A stretch of 17,102 bases of DNA from an uncultured Pedobacter sp. Lineage in GTDB: Bacteria; Bacteroidota; Bacteroidia; Sphingobacteriales; Sphingobacteriaceae. Below the pieces are notes generated by a model. It made no database searches. It was given only the letters and a program-made list of their open reading frames with translations, and was not told the DNA's origin. The stretch spans positions 1 to 17,102 of the forward strand of contig CAMLDJ010000104.1 of assembly GCA_946478755.1 (NCBI GenBank), read 5' to 3'. Positions 1 to 6,624 of the stretch are shown in pieces; position 1 is the first letter of the stretch; every line of letters starts with the position of its first letter. Made by a program: the position numbers and the translations under genes.

Positions 1-139
1 TCAGATTCTCCTTATTGATCAGCAGCCATTTGTAACGGTCCTTTTTTTCCGCGTCCACAGGCATGTCTGGCAGTTTGATCTCGACAATACACAGCTGATC
101 AGTATCGAGAAAGTAAAGACATTTAAAATTTGTCGTCAT
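1..139 (-). CDS. N-terminal part of an unidentified protein, cut by the window edge
   Basis: An open frame starts at the ATG at 139 on the minus strand and runs 46 codons out of the window without a stop. It begins M-T-T-N-F-K-C-L-Y-F-L-D-T-D and continues with C-I-V-E-I-K-L-P-D-M-P. The mix of hydrophobic and charged residues looks like a genuine soluble protein rather than chance translation. There is no signal peptide and I recognise no domain in this fragment. The spacer to the next gene upstream (140-312, 173 bases) shows no convincing promoter or terminator. The function is unknown; only the coding call is supported, and moderately. Confidence 0.5.
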   Translation of the reverse strand, partial: MTTNFKCLYFLDTDQLCIVEIKLPDMPVDAEKKDRYKWLLINKENL

Positions 140-312
140 GTTTGGTTGGTTGAACACTTACATAGCTTAAAAATGATGCCAATTTATTTGGTTTGCCTAA
201 ATCGCCTGATTGCGTGATATTCGTTTGTATGAATATTCAAGGCTGTGGTTCGTTTGCCTCCTTTGATGAGATTATTACACACAATGTCTCCGTACTGCAG
301 CTTCGTTTACCC

Positions 313-1149
313 TTATACTTCTCCTTTGATCCAGTTTTTTATCCGTTTAAAAAGATCTTTTTTTAAAGGCTTCGGCTGGCCATCATGCGTTATTTTATGC
401 GTATAGTTGTGGATGAGCTTTTTCGCATAGGCGGATAAATGAGGCACTGATTTCAGCACGTCTAAAAAAGGGGCCGCATTATGGTTAAGGGTGGCATTAA
501 GGGAAATACTCTGGTATTCACTTCTTACTATATCAGCAGTGTTTTCATTAATAGATGCATTCCCGTTTTCGGCAAAATAATCAACGTGAAAAATCTCAGG
601 ATTCTGTTTTCTTAACCTTTTTGTTCCCTTCCTTTCATTTCTCCAGGGATGTTCGTTAGGCGGTAACTGTCGTGTTAAAAATGCCTTGTTCCAAAGAGAA
701 ACCTGGTGAGACATTAAAAAGCCACTGTCTTTATTGTCCAAGATGGAAACATTGAAACCCTTAATAAAGATATCGCTGCTTTTTGTTTTAAAAACGCCTG
801 ATGAATTCAGTTTAACGAGCTGCCACTTATTTCGGACGGTCAATTGAAAGAGTTCGTTAAAAAAATCTTTATCTACAGGTTTGCTCAGCCACATGTCTTC
901 CTGAAAATAAATCACGTATTCCTCGTCGATCTGATCCAGGAGGAGAGAAAGCCGGTTACTCCATTCACCTTTTCCTGACCTGATGTTTTTAAAGTTTTTT
1001 ATTTCAACCGGCTTTTCTTCGGTAGCAAAATAATAATTTATCGGGATGTCAAAATCCCAGTGCTTCAAAAAGAAGTATTCGAAGCCTTTAAACAGCAATT
1101 CATATCGGTCGCAGGCATGCACAATTAATGCAATATTATTCTTCATCAT
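313..1149 (-). CDS. Hypothetical protein, possibly a GT-A-like glycosyltransferase
   Basis: A 278-residue cytoplasmic protein starting with two adjacent methionine codons. The start M-M-K-N-N-I-A-L-I-V-H-A-C-D-R-Y looks like the first beta strand of a nucleotide-sugar-binding fold. Around residues 78-90 the stretch Y-V-I-Y-F-Q-E-D-M-W-L places an acidic pair after a hydrophobic strand, where GT-A glycosyltransferases carry their metal-binding acidic motif. The C-terminus (last ~35 residues) is strongly basic and could lie against the membrane. There is no signal peptide or membrane segment. It follows the ACC deaminase-like gene on the same strand after 44 bases, so co-transcription is possible. 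The coding call is solid; the glycosyltransferase role is a fold-level guess, and conserved hypothetical is the safe label. Confidence 0.7.
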   Translation of the reverse strand: MMKNNIALIVHACDRYELLFKGFEYFFLKHWDFDIPINYYFATEEKPVEIKNFKNIRSGKGEWSNRLSLLLDQIDEEYVIYFQEDMWLSKPVDKDFFNELFQLTVRNKWQLVKLNSSGVFKTKSSDIFIKGFNVSILDNKDSGFLMSHQVSLWNKAFLTRQLPPNEHPWRNERKGTKRLRKQNPEIFHVDYFAENGNASINENTADIVRSEYQSISLNATLNHNAAPFLDVLKSVPHLSAYAKKLIHNYTHKITHDGQPKPLKKDLFKRIKNWIKGEV

Positions 1150-1193
1150 CTATCTAAGCCATGATGTTTATTCCGCCGCAAAATACAAAATAT

Positions 1194-2075
1194 CTATTCA
1201 AATCTGTTTTTCATTCCAAGAAGGCCGAGCAGTCCGCCGGTATGTAAAGCCACAATTTTGTCTGTCGGTTTAAAGTATTTTTTGGTAGTTAAATCATCGA
1301 TAGCATAAAACATTTTGCCTGTATATACCGGATCTATCAATATACCTTCGGTTGTGGTAAATTTTTTTATATAATCAATTAATTCCTTGCTGGTTTTTGC
1401 ATAGCCTCCAAAGTGATACTCGGTATGCAGTACAAGCTGGGCATTGCCGCCTGTATATTTTATAATTTCATCAGCAATAAAGTCTCCACCTTTCAATACA
1501 GGGACGACGTGCAACTTTGTTTTTAAGCCGCGTTGATAGATTCCGCTTAATAGGCCTGCTGCGGTCGTTCCCGTTCCCGCCGCACAAAATATATGGTCAA
1601 CATCGTCCGGCAATTCTGCGATGATCTCCGCGCAGCCCCTGACCGCTTCGGGTCCTGCTCCGCCTTCGTCTACAAAAAGTGCATGCTGATCTTGTCCAAA
1701 ATGCGTCTGAAATAACAATTTTTTGTCTTTATAGCTTAACCTGTCCGTAAAGATCAGTACCATGCCGAATAACTTACATAGCATCAGTATTTCGTTATCA
1801 AGGCATTCAGTGGCTTCTCCGCGAACAAAAGCTGTACTTTTCAAGCCAAGCCTGGAACAAGCTGCTGAGGTAGCAATTAAATGATTGGAATAGGCCCCGC
1901 CGAAGGTGACCAAATGATTTTTTTGCTGCTCGCTGGCAGCAGTCAGAATGTATTTAAGCTTGCGCCACTTGTTTCCTGAAACATATGGGTCGATCAGATC
2001 GTCTCTTTTTACGAGCACCTGAGGTGCCCCAAAACCTTTTAATTGCTGTAGCGGACTATCGATATCTGTAAACAT
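1194..2075 (-). CDS. PLP-dependent ACC deaminase / D-cysteine desulfhydrase family protein
   Basis: A 293-residue fold-type II PLP enzyme. S-G-N-K-W-R-K-L-K-Y places the Schiff-base lysine at about K36. G-G-A-Y-S-N-H at about 59-65 matches the substrate-carboxylate loop of the family. A-A-G-T-G-T-T-A-A-G at about 165-174 is the glycine-rich loop that holds the PLP phosphate, and T-G-G-L-L-G-L at the C-terminus is also typical. The length is slightly short of the usual 320-340. Members either open 1-aminocyclopropane-1-carboxylate to 2-oxobutyrate and ammonia, or split D-cysteine to pyruvate, sulfide and ammonia. Sequence inspection cannot decide between these; in Bacteroidota D-cysteine desulfhydrase is the likelier activity. 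The N-terminus is compact, which supports the ATG at 2075. A 58-codon ORF ends 31 bases upstream on the same strand. Confidence 0.9.
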   Translation of the reverse strand: MFTDIDSPLQQLKGFGAPQVLVKRDDLIDPYVSGNKWRKLKYILTAASEQQKNHLVTFGGAYSNHLIATSAACSRLGLKSTAFVRGEATECLDNEILMLCKLFGMVLIFTDRLSYKDKKLLFQTHFGQDQHALFVDEGGAGPEAVRGCAEIIAELPDDVDHIFCAAGTGTTAAGLLSGIYQRGLKTKLHVVPVLKGGDFIADEIIKYTGGNAQLVLHTEYHFGGYAKTSKELIDYIKKFTTTEGILIDPVYTGKMFYAIDDLTTKKYFKPTDKIVALHTGGLLGLLGMKNRFE

Positions 2076-2080
2076 TTAAG

Positions 2081-2088
2081 CAAATATA
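2081..2088 (-). promoter_or_regulatory. Possible -7 promoter element for the PLP enzyme gene
   Basis: Read on the minus strand this is TATATTTG, a full match to the Bacteroidetes -7 consensus TAnnTTTG. It ends 6 bases before the ATG at 2075, so transcription would start at or next to the start codon and give a leaderless mRNA. No TTTG-like -33 box is present 19 bases further upstream, so this may be chance. Confidence 0.25.
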
Positions 2089-2106
2089 GATGCCTTTGCT
2101 GAGCTT

Positions 2107-2283
2107 TTATTGCTTGAAATAAATCTTTTTAAGCAGGTAAGGAAAGAAATTCAGGATGATTTTAACGTTTTGACTAAAATTTTTCATAAGGGTAGGGTTC
2201 AGGTTTTCCTTATTGATCAAAGTGTTATGAGCTTTGTACATAGGCTGGGGATGGTAGCTTTGTAAAGTTTTATTATTGATCAT
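2107..2283 (-). CDS. Small hypothetical ORF (58 aa), possibly a gene remnant
   Basis: This minus-strand ORF runs from ATG 2283 to TAA 2107 and encodes 58 residues. It starts M-I-N-N-K-T-L-Q-S-Y-H-P-Q-P and ends in a basic, aromatic tail, F-F-P-Y-L-L-K-K-I-Y-F-K-Q. The same frame stays open upstream of the ATG for 15 more codons, beginning K-E-I-G-L-L-F-D-K-L-H-D-I-H, and these also look protein-like. That suggests the C-terminal end of a longer gene whose front part is gone. There is no recognised domain, no clear ribosome binding site and no TAnnTTTG promoter. It stops 31 bases before the ACC deaminase-like gene on the same strand. Either a short real gene or a remnant; function unknown. Confidence 0.35.
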   Translation of the reverse strand: MINNKTLQSYHPQPMYKAHNTLINKENLNPTLMKNFSQNVKIILNFFPYLLKKIYFKQ

Positions 2284-2351
2284 GTTATGTATGTCGTGTA
2301 ACTTATCAAAAAGCAGACCAATTTCTTTTTAAATATGTAATTGTTAAAGAT

Positions 2352-2359
2352 TAGTTTTG
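2352..2359 (+). promoter_or_regulatory. Candidate -7 promoter element for rluD
   Basis: TAGTTTTG matches the Bacteroidetes -7 consensus TAnnTTTG exactly. It would place the transcript start near 2364 and give a leader of about 65 bases before the rluD ATG at 2430. The -33 region, about 20 bases upstream, is only T-rich (TTTA), so the match is partial. Confidence 0.35.
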
Positions 2360-2429
2360 CAGAATCAAACCTGCAAAGTAAAAAGCTGCAGAAAGCTTCG
2401 TTACCTCAATACATATCAATAAAAATTAA

Positions 2430-3461
2430 ATGGAAAACAGTTATAACGGGTCGGAATCGGAAGATCAGGATTTATATGAGCATTTTAACATTGTTGTTGA
2501 TAAAGGACAGTCTCTGCTGCGTGTAGACAAGTTCTTGATGCAGCGCATGGAAAATGCGTCGCGAAACCGTATACAAAATGCCATAGATGCTGGAAATGTA
2601 CTGGTGAACCGGAAAACGGTTAAACCTAGTTATAAAGTTAAGCCAGCTGATGAGATTTCCATAGTATTTCCACACCCTCCCCGGGATACGGAAGTTTATC
2701 CGGAGGACATTCCGCTGGATATTGTTTATGAAGATGAGGATCTGCTGGTGGTAAATAAAGCTGCGGGAATGGTGGTTCATCCTGGATTTAATAACTATAC
2801 AGGGACGCTGGTCAATGCACTGGCTTTTCATTTTGAACAACTGCCACAGTTGCCCGGCAACGAGGGAAGGCCTGGCCTGGTGCATCGTATTGACAAAGAT
2901 ACATCCGGGCTTTTACTGATCAGCAAGAACGAGATCACAATGACCAAGCTGGCTAAACAGTTTTTTGATCACTCCATCACCCGGAAATATGTGGCCCTTG
3001 CATGGGGGGATATCGAGCAAAATGGTACGGTAACAGGCTATATTGGCCGTAGTGCAAAGAACAGAATTGTAATGGATGTTTATGATGATGAAGAAAAAGG
3101 TAAGTGGTCGGTAACACATTATACCGTGTTGGAGCGTTTAGGTTATGTTACCTTAATCAGTTGCCAGCTTGAAACTGGCCGTACACATCAAATAAGAGCA
3201 CATATGCAGCACATTGGCCACCCCCTATTTAGCGATGCTAATTATGGCGGAGATAAAATTTTAAAAGGAACCACCTTCACCAAATACAAGCAGTTTGTAC
3301 AAAATTGCTTTGACATTTTGCCCCGCCAGGCACTTCATGCAGAAACTCTGGGCTTTATTCATCCCCGAACAAGAAAATATATGGAATTTCAGGCGCCTTT
3401 GCCTTCCGATTTCGATTCGGCATTGAACAAGTGGAGAAATTATATTGTACAACCCAGCTAA
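2430..3461 (+). CDS. rluD: Ribosomal large subunit pseudouridine synthase, RluD type
   Basis: A 343-residue RluA-family pseudouridine synthase, close to the usual 320-350. It has an N-terminal S4 RNA-binding domain (about 28-90), with R-V-D-K-F-L at 31-36 and N-A-I-D-A-G-N-V-L-V-N at 50-60. The catalytic domain starts near D-L-L-V-V-N-K-A-A-G at about 104-113. The family signature H-R-I-D-K-D-T-S-G at 152-160 carries the catalytic aspartate D155. L-E-T-G-R-T-H-Q-I-R-A-H-M near residue 250 is the second hallmark. RluD converts uridines in helix 69 of 23S rRNA to pseudouridine; the exact target of this copy is inferred from the S4 plus catalytic layout. The downstream aminotransferase gene starts within about 20 bases of its stop, so the two are probably co-transcribed. 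Confidence 0.93.
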   Translation: MENSYNGSESEDQDLYEHFNIVVDKGQSLLRVDKFLMQRMENASRNRIQNAIDAGNVLVNRKTVKPSYKVKPADEISIVFPHPPRDTEVYPEDIPLDIVYEDEDLLVVNKAAGMVVHPGFNNYTGTLVNALAFHFEQLPQLPGNEGRPGLVHRIDKDTSGLLLISKNEITMTKLAKQFFDHSITRKYVALAWGDIEQNGTVTGYIGRSAKNRIVMDVYDDEEKGKWSVTHYTVLERLGYVTLISCQLETGRTHQIRAHMQHIGHPLFSDANYGGDKILKGTTFTKYKQFVQNCFDILPRQALHAETLGFIHPRTRKYMEFQAPLPSDFDSALNKWRNYIVQPS

Positions 3462-3479
3462 GCTTTGGCACAGACAGAC

Positions 3480-4319
3480 ATGCAGCAGGAATATATCATA
3501 CATAACGATGAGTTTGTGGGGGTTAACCATCCGATACTAACGGCTGGTAACCGTGGATTTAAATATGGTGACGGACTTTTTGAAACCATGCGCATGAGTA
3601 AAGGCAAACTTAAATTTCCTGAACTGCATGCCGACAGGTTAAGGGCTGGGATGATGGCTTTGAAAATTGAAGGTAGTACTTTGCTTGATGACTATTTTTT
3701 AAAGCAAAAGACCGCGGAACTTTGCAAAAAGAACAAATTGAAAGACAATGTCCGTTTCAGGCTTTCGGTTTACCGAGCGGGCGATGGATTATATACACCC
3801 AATAGCAACAAGGCAGGCTATGTACTGGAAGCTTCGGCCCTTGATGAAGAGCAGTACGGACTGAATAAAAAAGGATTGATCATTGATGTTTTTGATGAAC
3901 TCACCAAACCGGTCAACAGCCTTTCTAATTTTAAAACAAGCAACTCCTTGTTGTATGTGATGGCAGGGCTTTATAAAAAACAGCACCGGCTGGATGATGC
4001 TTTTATTTTAAACCAGCATGGTTTTCTATGTGAAAGCATCAGCTCTAATATTTTTGTCGTCTATGATAAAAAGATCTATACGCCGGCCTTATCGGAAGGA
4101 TGTGTGGCCGGTGTCATGCGCAACGTGGTCATGGGCATGTGCAAAGCACATGATATTGAGGTGATAGAGGCCCAGATTAACCCGGAAATATTAAAGGCTG
4201 CCGAAGAAGTATTTGTTACCAATGCGATCACTGGCATCCGTTGGGTAATGGGTTATGGCCGTAAGCGTTATTTTAATGAAATGACCAAGCTACTAAGTGC
4301 CAGACTGGATTCATTTTAG
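3480..4319 (+). CDS. Class IV aminotransferase (BCAT / aminodeoxychorismate lyase-like)
   Basis: A fold-type IV PLP enzyme of 279 residues from ATG 3480. An in-frame TTG at 3465, three bases after the rluD stop, would add five residues, but the ATG fits the family better. The start N-D-E-F-V-G-V-N-H-P-I is followed by R-G-F-K-Y-G-D-G-L-F-E-T-M-R, the family's N-terminal signature. The PLP lysine is in N-F-K-T-S-N-S-L, about K152. C-E-S-I-S-S-N-I-F-V and T-P-A-L-S-E-G-C-V-A-G-V-M-R are the glutamate and phosphate-binding motifs. Family members are branched-chain or D-amino acid aminotransferases or 4-amino-4-deoxychorismate lyases (pabC). The compact ~280-residue form resembles the lyases, but substrate cannot be read from the sequence. 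It converges on fmt with only four bases between stops and no terminator. Confidence 0.88.
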   Translation: MQQEYIIHNDEFVGVNHPILTAGNRGFKYGDGLFETMRMSKGKLKFPELHADRLRAGMMALKIEGSTLLDDYFLKQKTAELCKKNKLKDNVRFRLSVYRAGDGLYTPNSNKAGYVLEASALDEEQYGLNKKGLIIDVFDELTKPVNSLSNFKTSNSLLYVMAGLYKKQHRLDDAFILNQHGFLCESISSNIFVVYDKKIYTPALSEGCVAGVMRNVVMGMCKAHDIEVIEAQINPEILKAAEEVFVTNAITGIRWVMGYGRKRYFNEMTKLLSARLDSF

Positions 4320-4323
4320 TCCG

Positions 4324-5241
4324 TTATAGCCGAATACCCCTCAAAAATTCATCTACTTGCATGCGTTTTTTACCTTCGTATTGAAGGTCAGTGAGTTTAA
4401 TAAAGCCATCCTTAGCTGCAAATTTCAAATAGGTTTTTCCGTCAGATAAAAAGGCACCTGCGGCCAAACCGGTTTCTTTCTCTTCCAGTTCTGCTTTGAA
4501 AACCTTGAGGGTTTTGTCGTTCAGCTTGGTAAAGGCAGTAGGGTAAGGACTCAAGCCCCGAATCTGATTGTAGACCGAACGTACCGGCTGGTTCCAATTG
4601 ATCAGGCAATGTTCCTTAAATATTTTTGGGGCATGTTTCAGCTCAGCGCCCTCCTTGCTTTCGGGCTGTGCATGCTCGGTGTAATCACCGGTTTCAATAG
4701 CTTTAACGGTTCTTACCAGTAAGTCTGCGCCAACCTTCATCAGCCTATCGTGCAGATCTCCAGCGGTGTCATTTTCGGTAATGTTTACTTTTTCAGAAAA
4801 TATAACATCACCGGTATCTATTTCGTGTTTCAGGAAAAAGGTAGTTACGCCGCTTTCTTTTTCTCCGTTAATGATGGCATGATTGATGGGCGCTGCGCCA
4901 CGGTATTGAGGCAGCAAAGAGGCATGCAGGTTTATAGTTCCTTTTGCAGGCATATCCCATACGATTTCAGGCAGCATTCTAAAAGCCACAACTACGTTTA
5001 AGTCGGCCTGTAAGCGCTTCAGTTCCTCTACAAACAGCGGGTCTTTTAGTCTTAACGGCTGCAGTACTTTCAAGTCCTGCGCAACAGCATATTGTTTTAC
5101 GGCGCTTTCCTGCAGCTTTTGTCCGCGGCCGGCAGGCTTATCAGCGGCGGTAACCACACCCACAACATCAAATCCAGCTCCTACCAGCGCGTTCAAAGAA
5201 GCAACAGCAAAATCGGGCGTACCCATAAAAACTATTTTCAT
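4324..5241 (-). CDS. fmt: Methionyl-tRNA formyltransferase
   Basis: This enzyme transfers a formyl group from 10-formyl-tetrahydrofolate to initiator Met-tRNA in the cytoplasm. The 305-residue protein begins M-K-I-V-F-M-G-T-P-D-F-A-V, the standard Fmt start; another ATG six bases upstream (5247) would add Met-Leu. The catalytic core is complete: N-L-H-A-S-L-L-P-Q-Y-R-G-A-A-P-I supplies the asparagine and histidine, and E-I-D-T-G-D-V-I supplies the aspartate. G-L-S-P-Y-P-T-A-F marks the start of the C-terminal tRNA-binding domain. Length is normal (310-315 in E. coli). It is divergent from the topoisomerase gene, sharing a 55-base spacer that holds only weak -7-like sequences, such as TTATTTTG on the minus strand at 5257-5264. 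Confidence 0.95.
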   Translation of the reverse strand: MKIVFMGTPDFAVASLNALVGAGFDVVGVVTAADKPAGRGQKLQESAVKQYAVAQDLKVLQPLRLKDPLFVEELKRLQADLNVVVAFRMLPEIVWDMPAKGTINLHASLLPQYRGAAPINHAIINGEKESGVTTFFLKHEIDTGDVIFSEKVNITENDTAGDLHDRLMKVGADLLVRTVKAIETGDYTEHAQPESKEGAELKHAPKIFKEHCLINWNQPVRSVYNQIRGLSPYPTAFTKLNDKTLKVFKAELEEKETGLAAGAFLSDGKTYLKFAAKDGFIKLTDLQYEGKKRMQVDEFLRGIRL

Positions 5242-5296
5242 CAGCATGTGTTTTTACAAAATAACACAAATTAAACGTAAATTTCATTCAACCTGT

Positions 5297-6349
5297 ATGG
5301 TGGAGACGCTTGAAGAGCTAAAAGAAAGTGGCCTGGTTTATTTAACGGATAGCCAGCCAGGTATATACAGAAGGGGTGAACCCGGAAAGTTTTATTATGT
5401 AGACAAGGAAGGCAACAGGATTACGGATGGCAGGCAGCTGGACCGGATTAATGCCCTGGTATTGCCTCCTGCATGGACGGAAGTATGGATTGCGCCTAAA
5501 CCCAAAGCCCACCTACAGGCTACAGGATTTGATGTTGCTGGAAGAAAGCAATACCGATATCATCACGAATGGACTTCACGTAGATCTGATAGCAAATATT
5601 TCCGGTTACTGGAATTTGGTAAAGCTTTGCCAGGAGCACGTAAAAGGATTGCCAAAGACCTGAGACGAAAAGAACTGGATGAACAAAAGGTTCTAGCGAT
5701 CTGTATACAATTAATGCAAAAGACCTTAATCCGCATTGGAAATGAGACTTATAAACAATTGTATGGGAGTTATGGATTGAGCACTTTGAAGGATAAGCAT
5801 GTAAAGATCAACGGGAATAAAATGATGCTCAGCTTTGTAGGTAAAAAAGGGGTGAAGCATGAAGTCATATTGAATGACAAGACCTTAGCCCGTTTGGTAA
5901 AAAAGTGCAGGGATATTCCTGGTCAGGATCTGTTTCAATTCTATGAAAATGATACCGATCACCGCCCCATTGACTCTGGAAAAATCAACAGTTACATCAA
6001 GGAAATTACCGGTAGTGATTTTACGGCTAAAGACTTCCGTACCTGGGGTGGTACCCTGGAGGCACTAAGGCAGCTGGCGATATGCGACTGTAACGTCACA
6101 GAAAAAAAATCTAAAAAGAAGATCATTGTTGAAGTCCTTGATTGTGTAGCAGATAAGCTGGGTAATACCAGGGCGGTTTGTAAAAGTTCCTATGTTTACC
6201 CTTTGTTGCTTCAGGCTTTTGAAAATGATCAGATGGGCAGGTACCTGAAAAGGATAAGCAAAGACCAGCCAAACACAGTCAAGGCCCTAGAAAATGATGA
6301 AAAAGTACTCATGCAATTTTTAAAGGCTGCGCAGAAACTTAGCAATTGA
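5297..6349 (+). CDS. DNA topoisomerase IB, poxvirus/bacterial type
   Basis: A 350-residue type IB topoisomerase that nicks one DNA strand through a 3'-phosphotyrosine link and relaxes supercoils without ATP. ATG 5297 begins M-V-E-T-L-E-E-L; earlier in-frame starts lie in the promoter spacer. The N-terminal domain contains L-P-P-A-W-T-E-V-W-I-A at about 56-66. All catalytic positions can be assigned by family pattern: R146 in L-I-R-I-G-N-E, K183/K184 in F-V-G-K-K-G, R248 in K-D-F-R-T-W-G-G-T, and the nucleophile Y299 in C-K-S-S-Y-V-Y-P. Position N290 (L-G-N-T-R-A-V) stands where vaccinia has a histidine; asparagine there is common in bacterial members. It ends directly before a strong hairpin. 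Such genes are common accessory genes in Bacteroidota. Confidence 0.93.
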   Translation: MVETLEELKESGLVYLTDSQPGIYRRGEPGKFYYVDKEGNRITDGRQLDRINALVLPPAWTEVWIAPKPKAHLQATGFDVAGRKQYRYHHEWTSRRSDSKYFRLLEFGKALPGARKRIAKDLRRKELDEQKVLAICIQLMQKTLIRIGNETYKQLYGSYGLSTLKDKHVKINGNKMMLSFVGKKGVKHEVILNDKTLARLVKKCRDIPGQDLFQFYENDTDHRPIDSGKINSYIKEITGSDFTAKDFRTWGGTLEALRQLAICDCNVTEKKSKKKIIVEVLDCVADKLGNTRAVCKSSYVYPLLLQAFENDQMGRYLKRISKDQPNTVKALENDEKVLMQFLKAAQKLSN

Positions 6350-6350
6350 C

Positions 6351-6396
6351 TTTAAACAAGAAACCCTGAATCAGGATTCAGGGTTTCTTGTTTAAA
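6351..6396. terminator. Perfect bidirectional hairpin terminator
   Basis: A perfect inverted repeat with 22-base arms (6351-6372 and 6375-6396) around a two-base centre. The GC-rich core AAACCCTGAATC is flanked by A/T-rich ends, TTTAAACAAG and its complement. It begins one base after the topoisomerase stop codon. Its right arm contains the TAA stop (6394-6392) of the small minus-strand gene. It can act in both directions between these convergent genes. Confidence 0.88.
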
Positions 6397-6604
6397 CTTT
6401 CGGCGCTTTTTTAACCGGATGCACCGGCTGCTCGCTTTCTTCCCGCCTTTTAGCTGGGTTTTTGAAATGTGCCTCTTCTCGGTTATAATCTTTATCCTCT
6501 GGTTTTTTTACCGCTTTATCGCCAGCAGGGACCTTACCTTTTGGAATTTCTTCCTCGTAATTGCTGGCCGGGCTATCATTTTTCTTTTTAGGCTCCCTAT
6601 TCAT
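6392..6604 (-). CDS. Small highly charged hypothetical protein (70 aa)
   Basis: A 70-residue hydrophilic protein rich in lysine, glutamate and proline, starting M-N-R-E-P-K-K-K-N-D-S-P and ending V-K-K-A-P-K-V. It has no hydrophobic segment, signal peptide or cysteine, and is predicted to be disordered. Its start is 20 bases downstream of the namZ-like stop on the same strand, and a strong terminator follows, so it is probably the last gene of that transcript. Similar short charged proteins are widespread in Sphingobacteriaceae and usually remain unnamed. The position and composition support real coding; the function is unknown. Confidence 0.65.
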   Translation of the reverse strand: MNREPKKKNDSPASNYEEEIPKGKVPAGDKAVKKPEDKDYNREEAHFKNPAKRREESEQPVHPVKKAPKV

Positions 6605-6624
6605 AATGCTTATATCCTTTCCGT

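Noticed and set aside
1..2283. Shared peptide L-I-N-K-E-N-L in the left-edge gene and in the ORF at 2107-2283
   Set aside because: About 19 of 22 bases match, but the flanking residues do not align, so this is probably chance rather than a duplicated segment.
2341..2526. 61-residue plus-strand ORF before rluD
   Set aside because: It overlaps the rluD start in another frame and begins inside the predicted promoter; rluD explains the region.
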